Below are positions 1 to 8,190 of a DNA stretch of 64,000 bases, piece by piece; within the stretch, counting starts at the first letter, position 1, and each line of letters starts with the position of its first letter. The notes beneath the pieces were generated by a model. The model searched no databases, was not told the origin of the DNA, and was given only the letters and a program-made list of their open reading frames with translations. The translations under genes and the position numbers were made by a program. The DNA comes from an uncultured Eubacteriales bacterium (GTDB lineage: Bacteria; Bacillota_A; Clostridia; Oscillospirales; Oscillospiraceae): positions 4,944 through 68,943 of the forward strand of contig ONPY01000003.1 in the NCBI GenBank assembly GCA_900319835.1, in the 5' to 3' direction.

Positions 1-810
1 ACAAAAGCTGCCGGTGAAGATCTGCTGCGGATTTTTGTCATGAATCCGGTCCGCAGTGAAAAATCCCCTGCCTATATTGAACAAGTGCTTCGCCGGGCGC
101 TTTCGGAGATACAGAGTAAATTCGGACTTCCCGCCATGCAGCCTGCAGAGATGACGGAAATATATCGTGTTTATAAGAGTGCCAGATTCCGTCTGGCAGT
201 AAAGGTGCATCAGATCATCGATCATGTGTCGCGGTGCGGTAAGTTCCGGATTACCAACAACGATATTGTTTTTCTGGAGTCGCTTCTGATCACATCCTTT
301 CAATGCGGCATGGAGTATATCGAAGAGACGCTGTCTGCTCTTCTGAAAGAAATCAAAGAAGACACAGCGGCAGATGTGCGCGCGGTCCGGAATCGTTTTT
401 GTGTCTATTACACGCCGATCTGCAATCCGGACTACGGGGAAGTGATGGAGGAGAACGGAATCGCCCTTCTCGACCACACGGCCTTCTCCAATAATGCCCT
501 GGTCACAGGCAGCAGGGATCCCTGTAAAGATGCCTCCCTGGAGGCGATGGGCATGCTGATTGCGGGGCAGGCCGTGAAGGAAGGGGAAAAGATCGCGGAT
601 CTGATCCTGCGCAAAAAACTGGACGGCTTTGTGTCGGGGATGTTTGCCTTTGACCGCTGGATGGGCATGCAGCAGCACCAGCTCAAAACCATCATCGAGG
701 ACAGGACAGGGAAAAGGGTCTTTCTCTACGACACGGATTTCTGGAATCAGGAATCCTTTTCCAGGGACCGCATGGAGACGGCGGTGGAGACACTCAGCTA
801 TATGCTGTAA
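1..810 (+). CDS. 2-hydroxyacyl-CoA dehydratase-like subunit (HgdB/BcrC-type), 5' end outside window
   Basis: The reading frame is open to the first base, so the true start lies upstream and only about 269 C-terminal residues are visible. The C-terminal layout, with a segment 'LDGFVSGMFAFDRW' followed by a predicted strand with a buried Asp and a terminal helix, resembles the B/D subunits of 2-hydroxyacyl-CoA dehydratases, which bind a [4Fe-4S] cluster. Known family members remove water from 2-hydroxyacyl-CoA or reduce aromatic CoA esters after ATP-driven electron transfer from an activator. A matching activator fragment lies at 5809 on the same strand, which supports the call. Substrate unknown. 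The next gene starts 15 bases downstream, so the genes are probably one operon. Confidence 0.65.
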   Translation, partial: TKAAGEDLLRIFVMNPVRSEKSPAYIEQVLRRALSEIQSKFGLPAMQPAEMTEIYRVYKSARFRLAVKVHQIIDHVSRCGKFRITNNDIVFLESLLITSFQCGMEYIEETLSALLKEIKEDTAADVRAVRNRFCVYYTPICNPDYGEVMEENGIALLDHTAFSNNALVTGSRDPCKDASLEAMGMLIAGQAVKEGEKIADLILRKKLDGFVSGMFAFDRWMGMQQHQLKTIIEDRTGKRVFLYDTDFWNQESFSRDRMETAVETLSYML

Positions 811-825
811 AGAAGGCGGATAAAA

Positions 826-2199
826 ATGCCGCGGAAGAGGATGTCGGAGGATAAGGTTTTGAAGGGTGAAATCCTGCTCCATACAGAGAGTATATGTCCG
901 GAGTGTCTGAAAAGAATTCCGGCCCGTTATGTCGAGGACGAGGGAAAAGTCTTTATGGAAAAAGACTGTCCTGAGCACGGAGCCTTTCGCACACTGGTCT
1001 GGAGCGATGCAAAGGGATACGCGGACTGGATGAGTCAGTCTGTCCATGCCATGAAAACGCAGGACGTGGAACCTGTCCTGCACGGATGTCCCTATGACTG
1101 CGGCCTGTGCGGAGAGCATGAGGGAAAGACATGTACGGCGGTTCTGGAGATCACTTATCGCTGCAACATGCACTGTGAGATCTGCTTTGCTGACACGGCA
1201 AAGCACTGCTATGAACCGGACCTGGCCAAAATCCGCAGAATGTACGAGACGGCCTATCGCTTCGGCGGGGACTGTTCCATCCAGCTCTCCGGCGGTGAAC
1301 CCACCATGCGGGAGGATATTTTTGACATTCTGAGAATGGGAAAAGAGATGCATTTTTCTCATATTCAGGTCAATACCAACGGGATCCGTCTGGCAGAGGA
1401 AGCTGATTACGCGTACAGGCTCAAGGCAGCCGGTGCGGATCTGATCTATCTGCAGTTCGACAGCCTGCGCGACGAGGTTTATAAGATCACACGCGGCAGG
1501 GAAATCGCAGACATCAAGTTCCGCGCGATCGAAAACTGCGCGGCGGCCGGAATCGGCGTCATGCTGGTGCCCGTCATGATAAAAGGCGTCAACGACGGGG
1601 AGATCGGTGCACTGGTGGAATTTGCCAAGGCCCATATGCCGACTGTCAAGGGGATCCATTTCCAGCCGGTCAGCTATTTCGGCCGTTATCCCGACCGGGA
1701 AGGCAGACAGGTCTGGGGGCATATGAACCTGGCGGATGTGATGCGGGAACTGGAGCGGCAGACCAGGGGAGAACTGAAGCAGACAGATATGGTGCCGCGC
1801 AAAAAGTATGATGCCCACTGTGCCTTCAGCAGTGCCTATTTCCTGGATGAAAACAAGGTTCTGCGGGCCATCACCGGAAAAGGCCAAAATACCAACATTC
1901 CCTCATCGACAGATTTTTCGGCAAAGACCAACACCTTTACCAACAGGTTCTGGCGCCAGCCCCAGGAGAAAAAAGAACCTGCGGCCCACAGGATGGACAT
2001 GCGGGGCTTTATAAAGCGCCTGCGCGATTATACATTGACTGTTTCCGGTATGGGCTTTCAGGATGCCTACAACCTGGATCTGGGACGGCTCAGGGGATGC
2101 TGCGTACACGTCATCACCGATGATGAAAAAGCGATCCCCCTCTGCGCTTTCCACCTGACCGGTAATTCCGGAAAACGTCTCTATGGCAACGGAAAATAG
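826..2199 (+). CDS. radical SAM protein, tetraether-synthase/MJ0619-like architecture
   Basis: A 457-residue radical SAM enzyme. The N-terminus has a zinc-ribbon-like C24-x2-C27 with C48, then a C88-P-Y-D-C92-G-L-C95 motif, then the SAM [4Fe-4S] motif C113-NMH-C117-EI-C120. 'SGGEPT' is the usual glycine-rich SAM-binding motif. The Cys-rich N-terminus plus the CPYDCGLC motif is the layout of the archaeal MJ0619/Tes family and its many bacterial relatives of unknown role. The chemistry here is therefore radical-based but its substrate is not known. A second, shorter radical SAM paralogue follows at 2264. AGAAGGCGG lies before the start codon. Confidence 0.75.
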   Translation: MPRKRMSEDKVLKGEILLHTESICPECLKRIPARYVEDEGKVFMEKDCPEHGAFRTLVWSDAKGYADWMSQSVHAMKTQDVEPVLHGCPYDCGLCGEHEGKTCTAVLEITYRCNMHCEICFADTAKHCYEPDLAKIRRMYETAYRFGGDCSIQLSGGEPTMREDIFDILRMGKEMHFSHIQVNTNGIRLAEEADYAYRLKAAGADLIYLQFDSLRDEVYKITRGREIADIKFRAIENCAAAGIGVMLVPVMIKGVNDGEIGALVEFAKAHMPTVKGIHFQPVSYFGRYPDREGRQVWGHMNLADVMRELERQTRGELKQTDMVPRKKYDAHCAFSSAYFLDENKVLRAITGKGQNTNIPSSTDFSAKTNTFTNRFWRQPQEKKEPAAHRMDMRGFIKRLRDYTLTVSGMGFQDAYNLDLGRLRGCCVHVITDDEKAIPLCAFHLTGNSGKRLYGNGK

Positions 2200-2263
2200 G
2201 CACAAAACCGGCAAATGAAAATGCGCCGCATTTTGCGCCATATTGAAAGCAGGAGGAGCCCGG

Positions 2264-3532
2264 ATGGACCGGATCTTATATCATACCGTCAGTGTTTGTC
2301 CGGAATGCCTTTCCCGCATCCCGGCGGTCGTGGAGGAGCATGACGGATACGTCTATATGCGTAAGACCTGTCCCGGTCACGGACAGGTGAAGACCCTGAT
2401 CTGGGAGGACAGCGGCCGGGCCTATCTGTCCTGGCTTTCAGACGGCGGAATGGGGGCGGAGATGCTTCCCGGGTCATCGCAGGAAGCGGAAAAGATGCTG
2501 TCCCGGAGCGGCTTTGAAAAGGCGGCGGAGTTCCAGCCCTGTTCGAGTGCCCTGATGACCACCAACCGCTGCAACATGAACTGCCCCATCTGCTTTACCA
2601 GGACACCCGGGGAAGCGGCCTATGAACCGGATCTGGAGGAAATCGGACGCCTGCTGGACTTTTATAAGCAGCAGTGCGGCGAAGATGCTCTTCTGGAACT
2701 GTGCGGCGGTGAACCGACTGTGCGCAGGGACCTTGCGCAGATCGCGTCTATGGCCAGAGAACGGGGGTTCACTTATATCCAGGTCAACTCCAACGGCCAC
2801 AGGATGTCCATGAGCGAGGAATATTGCAGGGAACTGGCACAGGCCGGCGTCACGACCGTCTATCTGGGCTTTGACGGCTTTGACGACAAAGCCTACCAGG
2901 CAAAGTACGGAGAAAATATCCTGCGGCAGAAAGACCGTGCCATCGAGAACTGCGGCAGGGCGGGAATCGCGGTGGTTCTGGTCCCCTGTGTGATTCCCGG
3001 TGCCAACGACGATCAGCTGGGAGCCATCATCGACTATGCCATTCAAAAAGTACCGGTGGTGCGGGGCGTCTATTTCCAGCCGGTCAGCTATTTCGGCATT
3101 TATCCCGGGGACAAGGTCCGCAGGGTCACGATCCCGGAGGTCATCCGCAGGATCGAGAGCCAGACAGGCGGAAGGGTCAGGGAGAGGGATTTCCTGCCGG
3201 GTGCCTATGAGGCCGCAGCCTGTTCTTTTCAGGCGTCCTATCTGGTCGGCGCGGACGGGAAACTGACCGCCCTCAACCGGCGCGGGAAGAGAAATGCTTC
3301 ACCGGACGGATACAAAAAGATCCGCAGGACCACAAAGCTTCTATGGCTCCCCAATCAGAAAAGAGTACTCTTCATCGGCGGCATGGCCTTCCAGGACGCG
3401 GGCAATATAGACCTGATTCGGATCCGGCGCTGTTCGGTGCAGATCATCGGACGCGGCGGAAAAATGATTCCTCTCTGCAGCAAGTATCTGACCGACAGGG
3501 AGGGCAGACGCCTGCATCCGGGAATCTCATAA
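2264..3532 (+). CDS. radical SAM protein, TrsS-like
   Basis: A 422-residue radical SAM protein. It shares with the upstream gene the N-terminal ribbon (C12-x2-C15, C36) and the cluster motif C103-NMN-C107-PI-C110, but lacks the CPYDCGLC segment. The two proteins share long stretches such as 'GVYFQPVSYFG' and a 'GMAFQDAGNIDL' segment near the C-terminus, so they are diverged duplicates. The start at 2264 is chosen because AGGAGG stands nine bases upstream; an in-frame ATG at 2243 has no such site. Related proteins occur beside PaaK-like ligases and DUF5714 proteins in anaerobes, as here. Function unknown. Confidence 0.75.
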   Translation: MDRILYHTVSVCPECLSRIPAVVEEHDGYVYMRKTCPGHGQVKTLIWEDSGRAYLSWLSDGGMGAEMLPGSSQEAEKMLSRSGFEKAAEFQPCSSALMTTNRCNMNCPICFTRTPGEAAYEPDLEEIGRLLDFYKQQCGEDALLELCGGEPTVRRDLAQIASMARERGFTYIQVNSNGHRMSMSEEYCRELAQAGVTTVYLGFDGFDDKAYQAKYGENILRQKDRAIENCGRAGIAVVLVPCVIPGANDDQLGAIIDYAIQKVPVVRGVYFQPVSYFGIYPGDKVRRVTIPEVIRRIESQTGGRVRERDFLPGAYEAAACSFQASYLVGADGKLTALNRRGKRNASPDGYKKIRRTTKLLWLPNQKRVLFIGGMAFQDAGNIDLIRIRRCSVQIIGRGGKMIPLCSKYLTDREGRRLHPGIS

Positions 3533-3692
3533 ATGACATTTTTCTCCCGCTTTCCTGTCTTTTCGCATGCATTGCCGGTCCGACATCTGATTCACAGCAA
3601 ACTGTCTTGGCAGTGTGACTGTCTCCGCCGGGGAGTAAAAGCTCTTTGGACTGCTCCTCTGTATCTGAAAACAGGAGTACCAATCTGAATCT

Positions 3693-5081
3693 ATGAAAAT
3701 ATCTTTTCTCGAGGGGCAGTATGAGCTTGCCCGCAAAACGATAGAGGCAGATCCCGACTGCCAAACGATGAAAAACAGGGAGATGAATCGGGCACTGTTC
3801 GGCGAATACAGGGCTTATGCCCTGCGCAGGACGCTGCAGCATGTCTATGAACACAGCAGATTTTACCGGGCCGCGCTGGACAAAGCGGGCGTCAGACCGG
3901 AGGAAATCCGGGACTTTGCGGATATCACAAAGCTTCCTTTTACCTTTCCCGATAACCTTCGTGGGAACAGCTATGATTTCCTCTGCATGTCCGAGCGCCA
4001 TGTCGAGCGGCCTGTGTCTTTTTATAGTTCGGGGACCACGGGAATACGGAAAAGACTCTTTTTTTCCTTCCGCGACACGGACAGGATCAGGGCTTTTATC
4101 GGCGCCGCCATGAACTCGGTCGCGGACACGGAGGACACCCGGATCCTGAGCCTGATGACCAATTCCAACGGGCGCGGCGCTTCACAGGTCTATGTCGACA
4201 GCGTCAGGGCTCGCGGCATGGAGGCCTGGACCGGAAATATGGAGGACGGCGCGGAAGAGATCTTCCGCGTCTCCATGGAGCACAGATGCAATGTCTGGTT
4301 CGGAGACATAGGGACTATTTACCGCACGGCCAAGGAACTGGAGGAGCTGGGATATGACCTGTCTGCTATCGGAATGAAGCTTTTGTATGTGACCATGGGC
4401 AATATTTCAAAGCCGGTCCGCTCTTATCTGGAGAAGACGTTCGCGTGCAGACTGATCACTCATTACGGTCTTACCGAGGTGGGCTGGGGATTTGCCATCG
4501 AACAGCCCGGGCTTGGGGGATACTACTCCAACGAGCTGGATGTCTATACCGAGGTCGTGGATCCCGGGTCGGGAGAAGTCCTGCCCGACGGGACACCGGG
4601 GGAGTTGACCTTCACCATTATCGGCAAAGACGCCATGCCCCTGATCCGCTACCGCTCCGGCGATCTGGCCACGATCCGACGGGCGGAAAAGGAAGGAGAG
4701 CTCGACCTGATCGGTTTTATCAGCGGGCGGCTGGAGGGCAGGAAAATCAGCCCCTCCGGCATAGAAATTACACCGCCCATGATCGAGGAGCTGCTGTATA
4801 CCTTCCCGGAAGTCATCGACTACAGGCTCTATGACTGCGGGGATCATATTGAGATCGCAATCGAGACGGTGAGCCTGAAAGGGCAGACCGCAGAGCCTGC
4901 CACTGAACGCGGAGCCGACGGCGGACAGGCGGATCTTGCAGCTCGGATCCGGGAGAAAATGGACACTCTGCCGGGACTGCGGGAAATTGCCCCCTGTGCA
5001 GTCACCCTTCTTCCCCGCGGAAGCCTTAAACAATATTGTTATGAAAAAAAGCGGTTTGTCACAAAAAAGCCGGAGAATTAA
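3693..5081 (+). CDS. AMP-dependent CoA ligase, PaaK/phenylacetate-CoA ligase-like
   Basis: A 462-residue adenylate-forming enzyme. The phosphate-binding motif YSSGTTG is at residues 111-117, the adenine-site motif HYGLTE at 257-262, and 'IRYRSGDL' carries the ribose-binding Asp. Size and spacing match phenylacetate-CoA ligase and its relatives, which activate a carboxylate as acyl-AMP and then acyl-CoA. With a dehydratase subunit upstream and an activator downstream, it could supply the acyl-CoA substrate of this cluster; that is inference. A 160-base gap separates it from the radical SAM genes, so it may have its own promoter. The AGGAG before the start is rather distant, about 16 bases. Confidence 0.75.
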   Translation: MKISFLEGQYELARKTIEADPDCQTMKNREMNRALFGEYRAYALRRTLQHVYEHSRFYRAALDKAGVRPEEIRDFADITKLPFTFPDNLRGNSYDFLCMSERHVERPVSFYSSGTTGIRKRLFFSFRDTDRIRAFIGAAMNSVADTEDTRILSLMTNSNGRGASQVYVDSVRARGMEAWTGNMEDGAEEIFRVSMEHRCNVWFGDIGTIYRTAKELEELGYDLSAIGMKLLYVTMGNISKPVRSYLEKTFACRLITHYGLTEVGWGFAIEQPGLGGYYSNELDVYTEVVDPGSGEVLPDGTPGELTFTIIGKDAMPLIRYRSGDLATIRRAEKEGELDLIGFISGRLEGRKISPSGIEITPPMIEELLYTFPEVIDYRLYDCGDHIEIAIETVSLKGQTAEPATERGADGGQADLAARIREKMDTLPGLREIAPCAVTLLPRGSLKQYCYEKKRFVTKKPEN

Positions 5082-5177
5082 AGAAAGCAGACATAAAAAG
5101 AGACAGCTCGTAAAATCCGGCTGTCCAGAGTAAAAGAGAGAAAAACCCGGCGATCCGGAAAGGAAAGGAGCAGACCG

Positions 5178-5771
5178 ATGGCAGTTCAGATCATTCCGCA
5201 GGAAATGATTACGGTGATGACGGATCTATGCCTTGCGACTGACAGCTGTGACGCAGTAAAGATCGCAGACAGGATGATGGCATGTCCGGAGATCCGCATG
5301 CACGGACCAGAGCATCATTTTCTTGTGGCGGCGGCGATTCTGACAGCCTACACCAATCGATACTGCCCGGATTCCAAGTATAAGTTCCTGAAAATGGCGG
5401 CCTTGCGGACGATCCGGATCCCGGTGGCCGTGTGCGCTCTCTACGGCACCTGCGGCGCCCTGATGGGAGCCGGCGCAGCCGTCTCGATCATTACCCTGGC
5501 CAATCCTTTTGTGCCCGATTCCCTTCAGCTGGTGAACCGGGTCACAGCCGCCATACAGAATGAGCTGTGCGGATATGCCGGGATCCGCTGCTGTAAGAGG
5601 GCTGTGTGGGCATCGGTGAGAGGAACCGTCTGCACCCTCGGCGCATACGGCGGTCCTGAACTGGAGCTTTCGGACATTCACTGCCGCTATGCCTTTACCC
5701 ACAATGCGTGCATAGGGGAAAACTGTCCCTATTGTGTTTCCGGCTCAGGGCAGGTCAGCAGAAACTGCTGA
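5178..5771 (+). CDS. DUF5714-like cysteine-rich protein
   Basis: A 197-residue protein with ten or more cysteines, including 'CALYGTCGALMGAG' (a C-GCAxxG-C-like pattern), a paired 'CC' in 'GIRCCKRAVW', and a C-terminal 'CIGENCPYC'. The cysteine pattern and small-residue segments match a family annotated as DUF5714 that travels with radical SAM genes and PaaK-like ligases. A metal- or cluster-binding role is plausible but not shown. AAAGGAG sits before the ATG. It lies between the CoA ligase and the activator on the same strand, so it is probably part of the pathway. Confidence 0.6.
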   Translation: MAVQIIPQEMITVMTDLCLATDSCDAVKIADRMMACPEIRMHGPEHHFLVAAAILTAYTNRYCPDSKYKFLKMAALRTIRIPVAVCALYGTCGALMGAGAAVSIITLANPFVPDSLQLVNRVTAAIQNELCGYAGIRCCKRAVWASVRGTVCTLGAYGGPELELSDIHCRYAFTHNACIGENCPYCVSGSGQVSRNC

Positions 5772-5808
5772 TCCGCTATTGATCCAAAAGGACTGCGGAG
5801 GAAAAAAC

Positions 5809-6435
5809 ATGCTGTATGCAGGTGTAGACATCGGCTCGACGACGACCAAGTGCTGTCTGATCGATGAGGCGGGAAAACAAAGAGCCTTTTCCTGTATCAT
5901 GACGGAATTCAACCGCGATGTGAGCGGGGAAAAAGTCCTGGCGCAGGCACTGGCTCAGGCGGGTGCGTTCGGGACGGATCTGGGCGGCATTGTTTCGACC
6001 GGATACGGTCGAAAAGCTTTCAGACGCGCCGACATGGCTATACCCGAGATCATCGCCCATGCGGCCGGGACCGTCATGCTGTACCCGGGCGCGCGCACCA
6101 TCATTGACATCGGCGGCCAGGACAGCAAGGTGATCGGGCTGGGTGCTGACGGCAAAGTCGATACCTTTGAAATGAATGACAAATGCGCCGCCGGAACGGG
6201 ACGCTTTTTTGAAGTGCTGACCCACAGGCTTTTGGGGATCGAGATGGTGAGGATCAGCGAGTCCTCCGTCTCCTCCCGCCGGACGCCGGCGTCGATGCCG
6301 CCCTGTTTCATCAGATCCAGGCTGCGGTTGAGACTGTTGAGAAAGATCCGCACGTCCTTGAGGATCAGGGTGCGCTTGACGCCCGGCTTTTCCGTCTCGG
6401 CACTGTCGGCGCCCTTGAGCAGGGCGTCCACATAA
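5809..6435 (+). pseudogene. 2-hydroxyacyl-CoA dehydratase activator (HgdC/BcrA ASKHA family), truncated at a junction
   Basis: The first roughly 140 residues are a clear activase: 'GVDIGSTTTKCCLID' (phosphate 1), 'STGYGR', 'DIGGQDSKVI' (phosphate 2), and 'NDKCAAGTGRFFEV', whose C126 should ligate the shared [4Fe-4S] cluster of the homodimer. Known activators run to about 255-270 residues and use a second cysteine further on. Here the homology ends near 6231-6250 and the frame continues to 6435 only as the antisense of parB. The product lacks the second cluster cysteine and the adenosine motif, so as drawn it should not be functional. GGAGG precedes the ATG at 5809. Confidence 0.8.
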
Positions 6436-7040
6436 CTCTCCGCCGCGGCGACCGTCATGCCGCTCTCCGCCATGACCGCAAGGGCCATGCGCTGGGCGTT
6501 GGGGTCGGGCAGCCGCAGCAGGGCCCGCCCATGCCGCTCGCTCAGCCCGTTGTCCCGGAGCCCCTCCAGCACATCCCGCGGCAGCTTTAAGAGCCGCAGC
6601 TTGTTTGCCACCGCTGACTGGGACTTGCCGATGCGCCGGGCGGCCTCCTCCTGGCTCATGCCGAACATGCGGATGAGACGGCTCAGCCCGATGGCCTCCT
6701 CGATGAAATCCAGATCCCGCCGCTGCAGGTTTTCCACCAGCGCGATGAGACTGGCGTCCTCCATGTTCACGTCCAGCAGGATACAGGGGACCTCCGTCAG
6801 CCCCGCAAGCCTTGCCGCCCGCAGCCGCCGCTCCCCGGCCACCAGCTCGTACTTCCCGCCGCGGCAGCGCACGGTCAGAGGGTTTAAAATCCCGTAGCTG
6901 CGGATGCTCTGGCTCAGCTCCTCCAGCGCTTTGTCGTCAAACTGCTTTCTCGGCTGCACGGGGTTGGGGGCGATCTCCTCCGCCGGCAGCCAGATGATGC
7001 TGCCCCGCCGCAGCGCCGGCCGGGTTTTCATTGCTTGCAT
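5955..7040 (-). CDS. ParB/Noc-like chromosome-partition protein with aberrant C-terminal tail
   Basis: The ParB/Srx domain is complete, with 'IAPNPVQPRKQFDD', the CTP-binding 'GERRLRAARLAG', and a helix-turn-helix 'SQEEAARRIGKSQSAVANKLRLLKLP'. The order and the N-terminal lead resemble Noc (nucleoid occlusion) and ParB of clostridia. The genuine protein ends near 6231 with 'ILTISIPK'; the roughly 92 residues after that are antisense of the dehydratase activator. The start at 7040 is chosen for the AAGGAGG eight bases before it; the upstream ATG at 7076 lacks one. ParB without an adjacent parA favours a Noc-like role, but the left neighbour is lost at the junction. Confidence 0.8.
   Translation of the reverse strand: MQAMKTRPALRRGSIIWLPAEEIAPNPVQPRKQFDDKALEELSQSIRSYGILNPLTVRCRGGKYELVAGERRLRAARLAGLTEVPCILLDVNMEDASLIALVENLQRRDLDFIEEAIGLSRLIRMFGMSQEEAARRIGKSQSAVANKLRLLKLPRDVLEGLRDNGLSERHGRALLRLPDPNAQRMALAVMAESGMTVAAAESYVDALLKGADSAETEKPGVKRTLILKDVRIFLNSLNRSLDLMKQGGIDAGVRREETEDSLILTISIPKSLWVSTSKKRPVPAAHLSFISKVSTLPSAPSPITLLSWPPMSMMVRAPGYSMTVPAAWAMISGIAMSARLKAFRPYPVETMPPRSVPNAPA
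6231..6250. other. chimeric junction between the acyl-CoA cluster and the parB region
   Basis: To the left, the plus strand codes for an activase up to '...HRLLGIE'. To the right, the minus strand codes for ParB ending '...LTISIPK'. Both readings are credible across about ggggatcgag, so the break lies here. Neither gene keeps its natural end. No transposase, integrase or repeat is visible at the point. Confidence 0.7.
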
Positions 7041-7127
7041 CCCATCATCCTCCTTATGGTGTGGTTGATGGGACAAGCATACCCCATATCTTGTGAGAAA
7101 GCGGGCGAACGGGAGACCGGGAAAAAA

Positions 7128-8018
7128 CTATTTCCCGCCGGTATTCAGCAGCGCGATCGAGCCCAGCACCAGCGCGATGCCGAGCAGCGCCGTGAGACTC
7201 AGCGTCTCGTGAAACACCAGGGCGCCCATCAGTGTCGCCACCACCGGCTCCACTGTGGCGAGAATGGCGGCGCGGCCCGCCTCGGTATTCTGCAGACCCT
7301 TGGTGTAGGCCAGGTAGGGGATCACCGCGGTGAGCACCGCCGTGCCCGGGATCAGCCAGGCAAGCGTCCCGGCGGGGGCGGCGCGCATGGCCGTCAGAAG
7401 GCTTGCGGGGTTCGAGAGGAACCAACTGCCCACTGCGGCGAAGAGAAAGGTCCAGGTCGTGACGGTCAGCGGCGGATAGCGACGCAGCGCCACGGTGCCG
7501 AGAATGCTGTAGAGCGCGTAGCCCACCCCGGCGCCGAGCCCCACCAGCAGCCCGTAGAACGTGAGCGACCCGCCGGAGAGGCCGGAGACCAGCACGCACC
7601 CGGCAAAGGCCAGCCCAAGGGCCAGCAGTTTCCTGGCGGTCAGCCGCTCGTGAAAGCACAGCGCCGCCATCAGCGTCACCCAGATGGGGGAGGTATAGAG
7701 CAAAATCGCCGCCGTAGCCAGGGGCATCAGCTCGATGGCGCGAAAATAGCAGAAGGTGAAAAACAGCACGCTCAGAAGGCCCAGTCCGAGAAAGAGCGGG
7801 AGGTCGCGCGGGTAAATCTTCAGTGCCTTCCGATCCAGAATCAGGAGCAGCAGCACAAAGACCAGCGCCCCTACCGTCAGTCTGAGGCAGGCCACCTGTC
7901 TGGAGGAAAAGCCCAGGGCGTTGAGTCTGCGCACAAAGAGTCCCATGCTGCCCCAGAAGCTGCCCGCCAGCAGGATCAGCAGCTGCCCGCCGAGAGCGGG
8001 CCGATTCTTTTTTCCCAT
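7128..8018 (-). CDS. EamA/DMT-superfamily transporter
   Basis: A 296-residue membrane protein with about ten hydrophobic segments arranged as two EamA repeats. The repeats are marked by 'GSFWGSMGLFVRRL' at the start and a second 'GLGAGVGYALYSILG' half. The fold is that of drug/metabolite exporters such as YdcZ/RhaT-like proteins, usually exporters of amino acids or other metabolites. The substrate cannot be read from the sequence. AAGGCGG lies before the ATG. It is transcribed towards parB, 87 bases away. Confidence 0.85.
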   Translation of the reverse strand: MGKKNRPALGGQLLILLAGSFWGSMGLFVRRLNALGFSSRQVACLRLTVGALVFVLLLLILDRKALKIYPRDLPLFLGLGLLSVLFFTFCYFRAIELMPLATAAILLYTSPIWVTLMAALCFHERLTARKLLALGLAFAGCVLVSGLSGGSLTFYGLLVGLGAGVGYALYSILGTVALRRYPPLTVTTWTFLFAAVGSWFLSNPASLLTAMRAAPAGTLAWLIPGTAVLTAVIPYLAYTKGLQNTEAGRAAILATVEPVVATLMGALVFHETLSLTALLGIALVLGSIALLNTGGK

Positions 8019-8081
8019 TGAGTATCACCGCCTTTTTCCCGCATCTTAACACAGACGCGCTTTGCCGGCAAGCGCAAAACA

Positions 8082-8104
8082 TACTACGCCGTTTCGGCGT
8101 AGTA
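8082..8104. terminator. 9-bp GC-rich hairpin between EamA and AgcS genes
   Basis: TACTACGCC and GGCGTAGTA pair around a five-base loop. It lies upstream of both divergent genes and has no T tract of the usual kind, so it may be a weak terminator or an operator rather than a strong stop. Confidence 0.35.
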
Positions 8105-8115
8105 GAAAGAAAAAC

Positions 8116-8144
8116 TTGCATATTTTGGGTTTGTCATATATAGT
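8116..8144 (+). promoter_or_regulatory. probable promoter of the AgcS symporter gene
   Basis: TTGCAT and TATAGT are separated by 17 bases, a near-consensus vegetative promoter 47 bases before the symporter ATG. No glycine riboswitch or other aptamer is recognisable in the short leader. Confidence 0.5.
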
Positions 8145-8190
8145 AGGAGCATCCCGTGCACAGCACGGAGAAGGAGAGAGGAGAAACGTT

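Noticed and set aside
7035..8021. Plus-strand frame opposite the EamA gene, rich in Gln/Arg/His
   Set aside because: Low-complexity antisense of a membrane protein gene in GC-rich DNA.
8040..8190. Possible glycine riboswitch before the AgcS gene
   Set aside because: The leader after the promoter is too short and lacks the conserved aptamer core.
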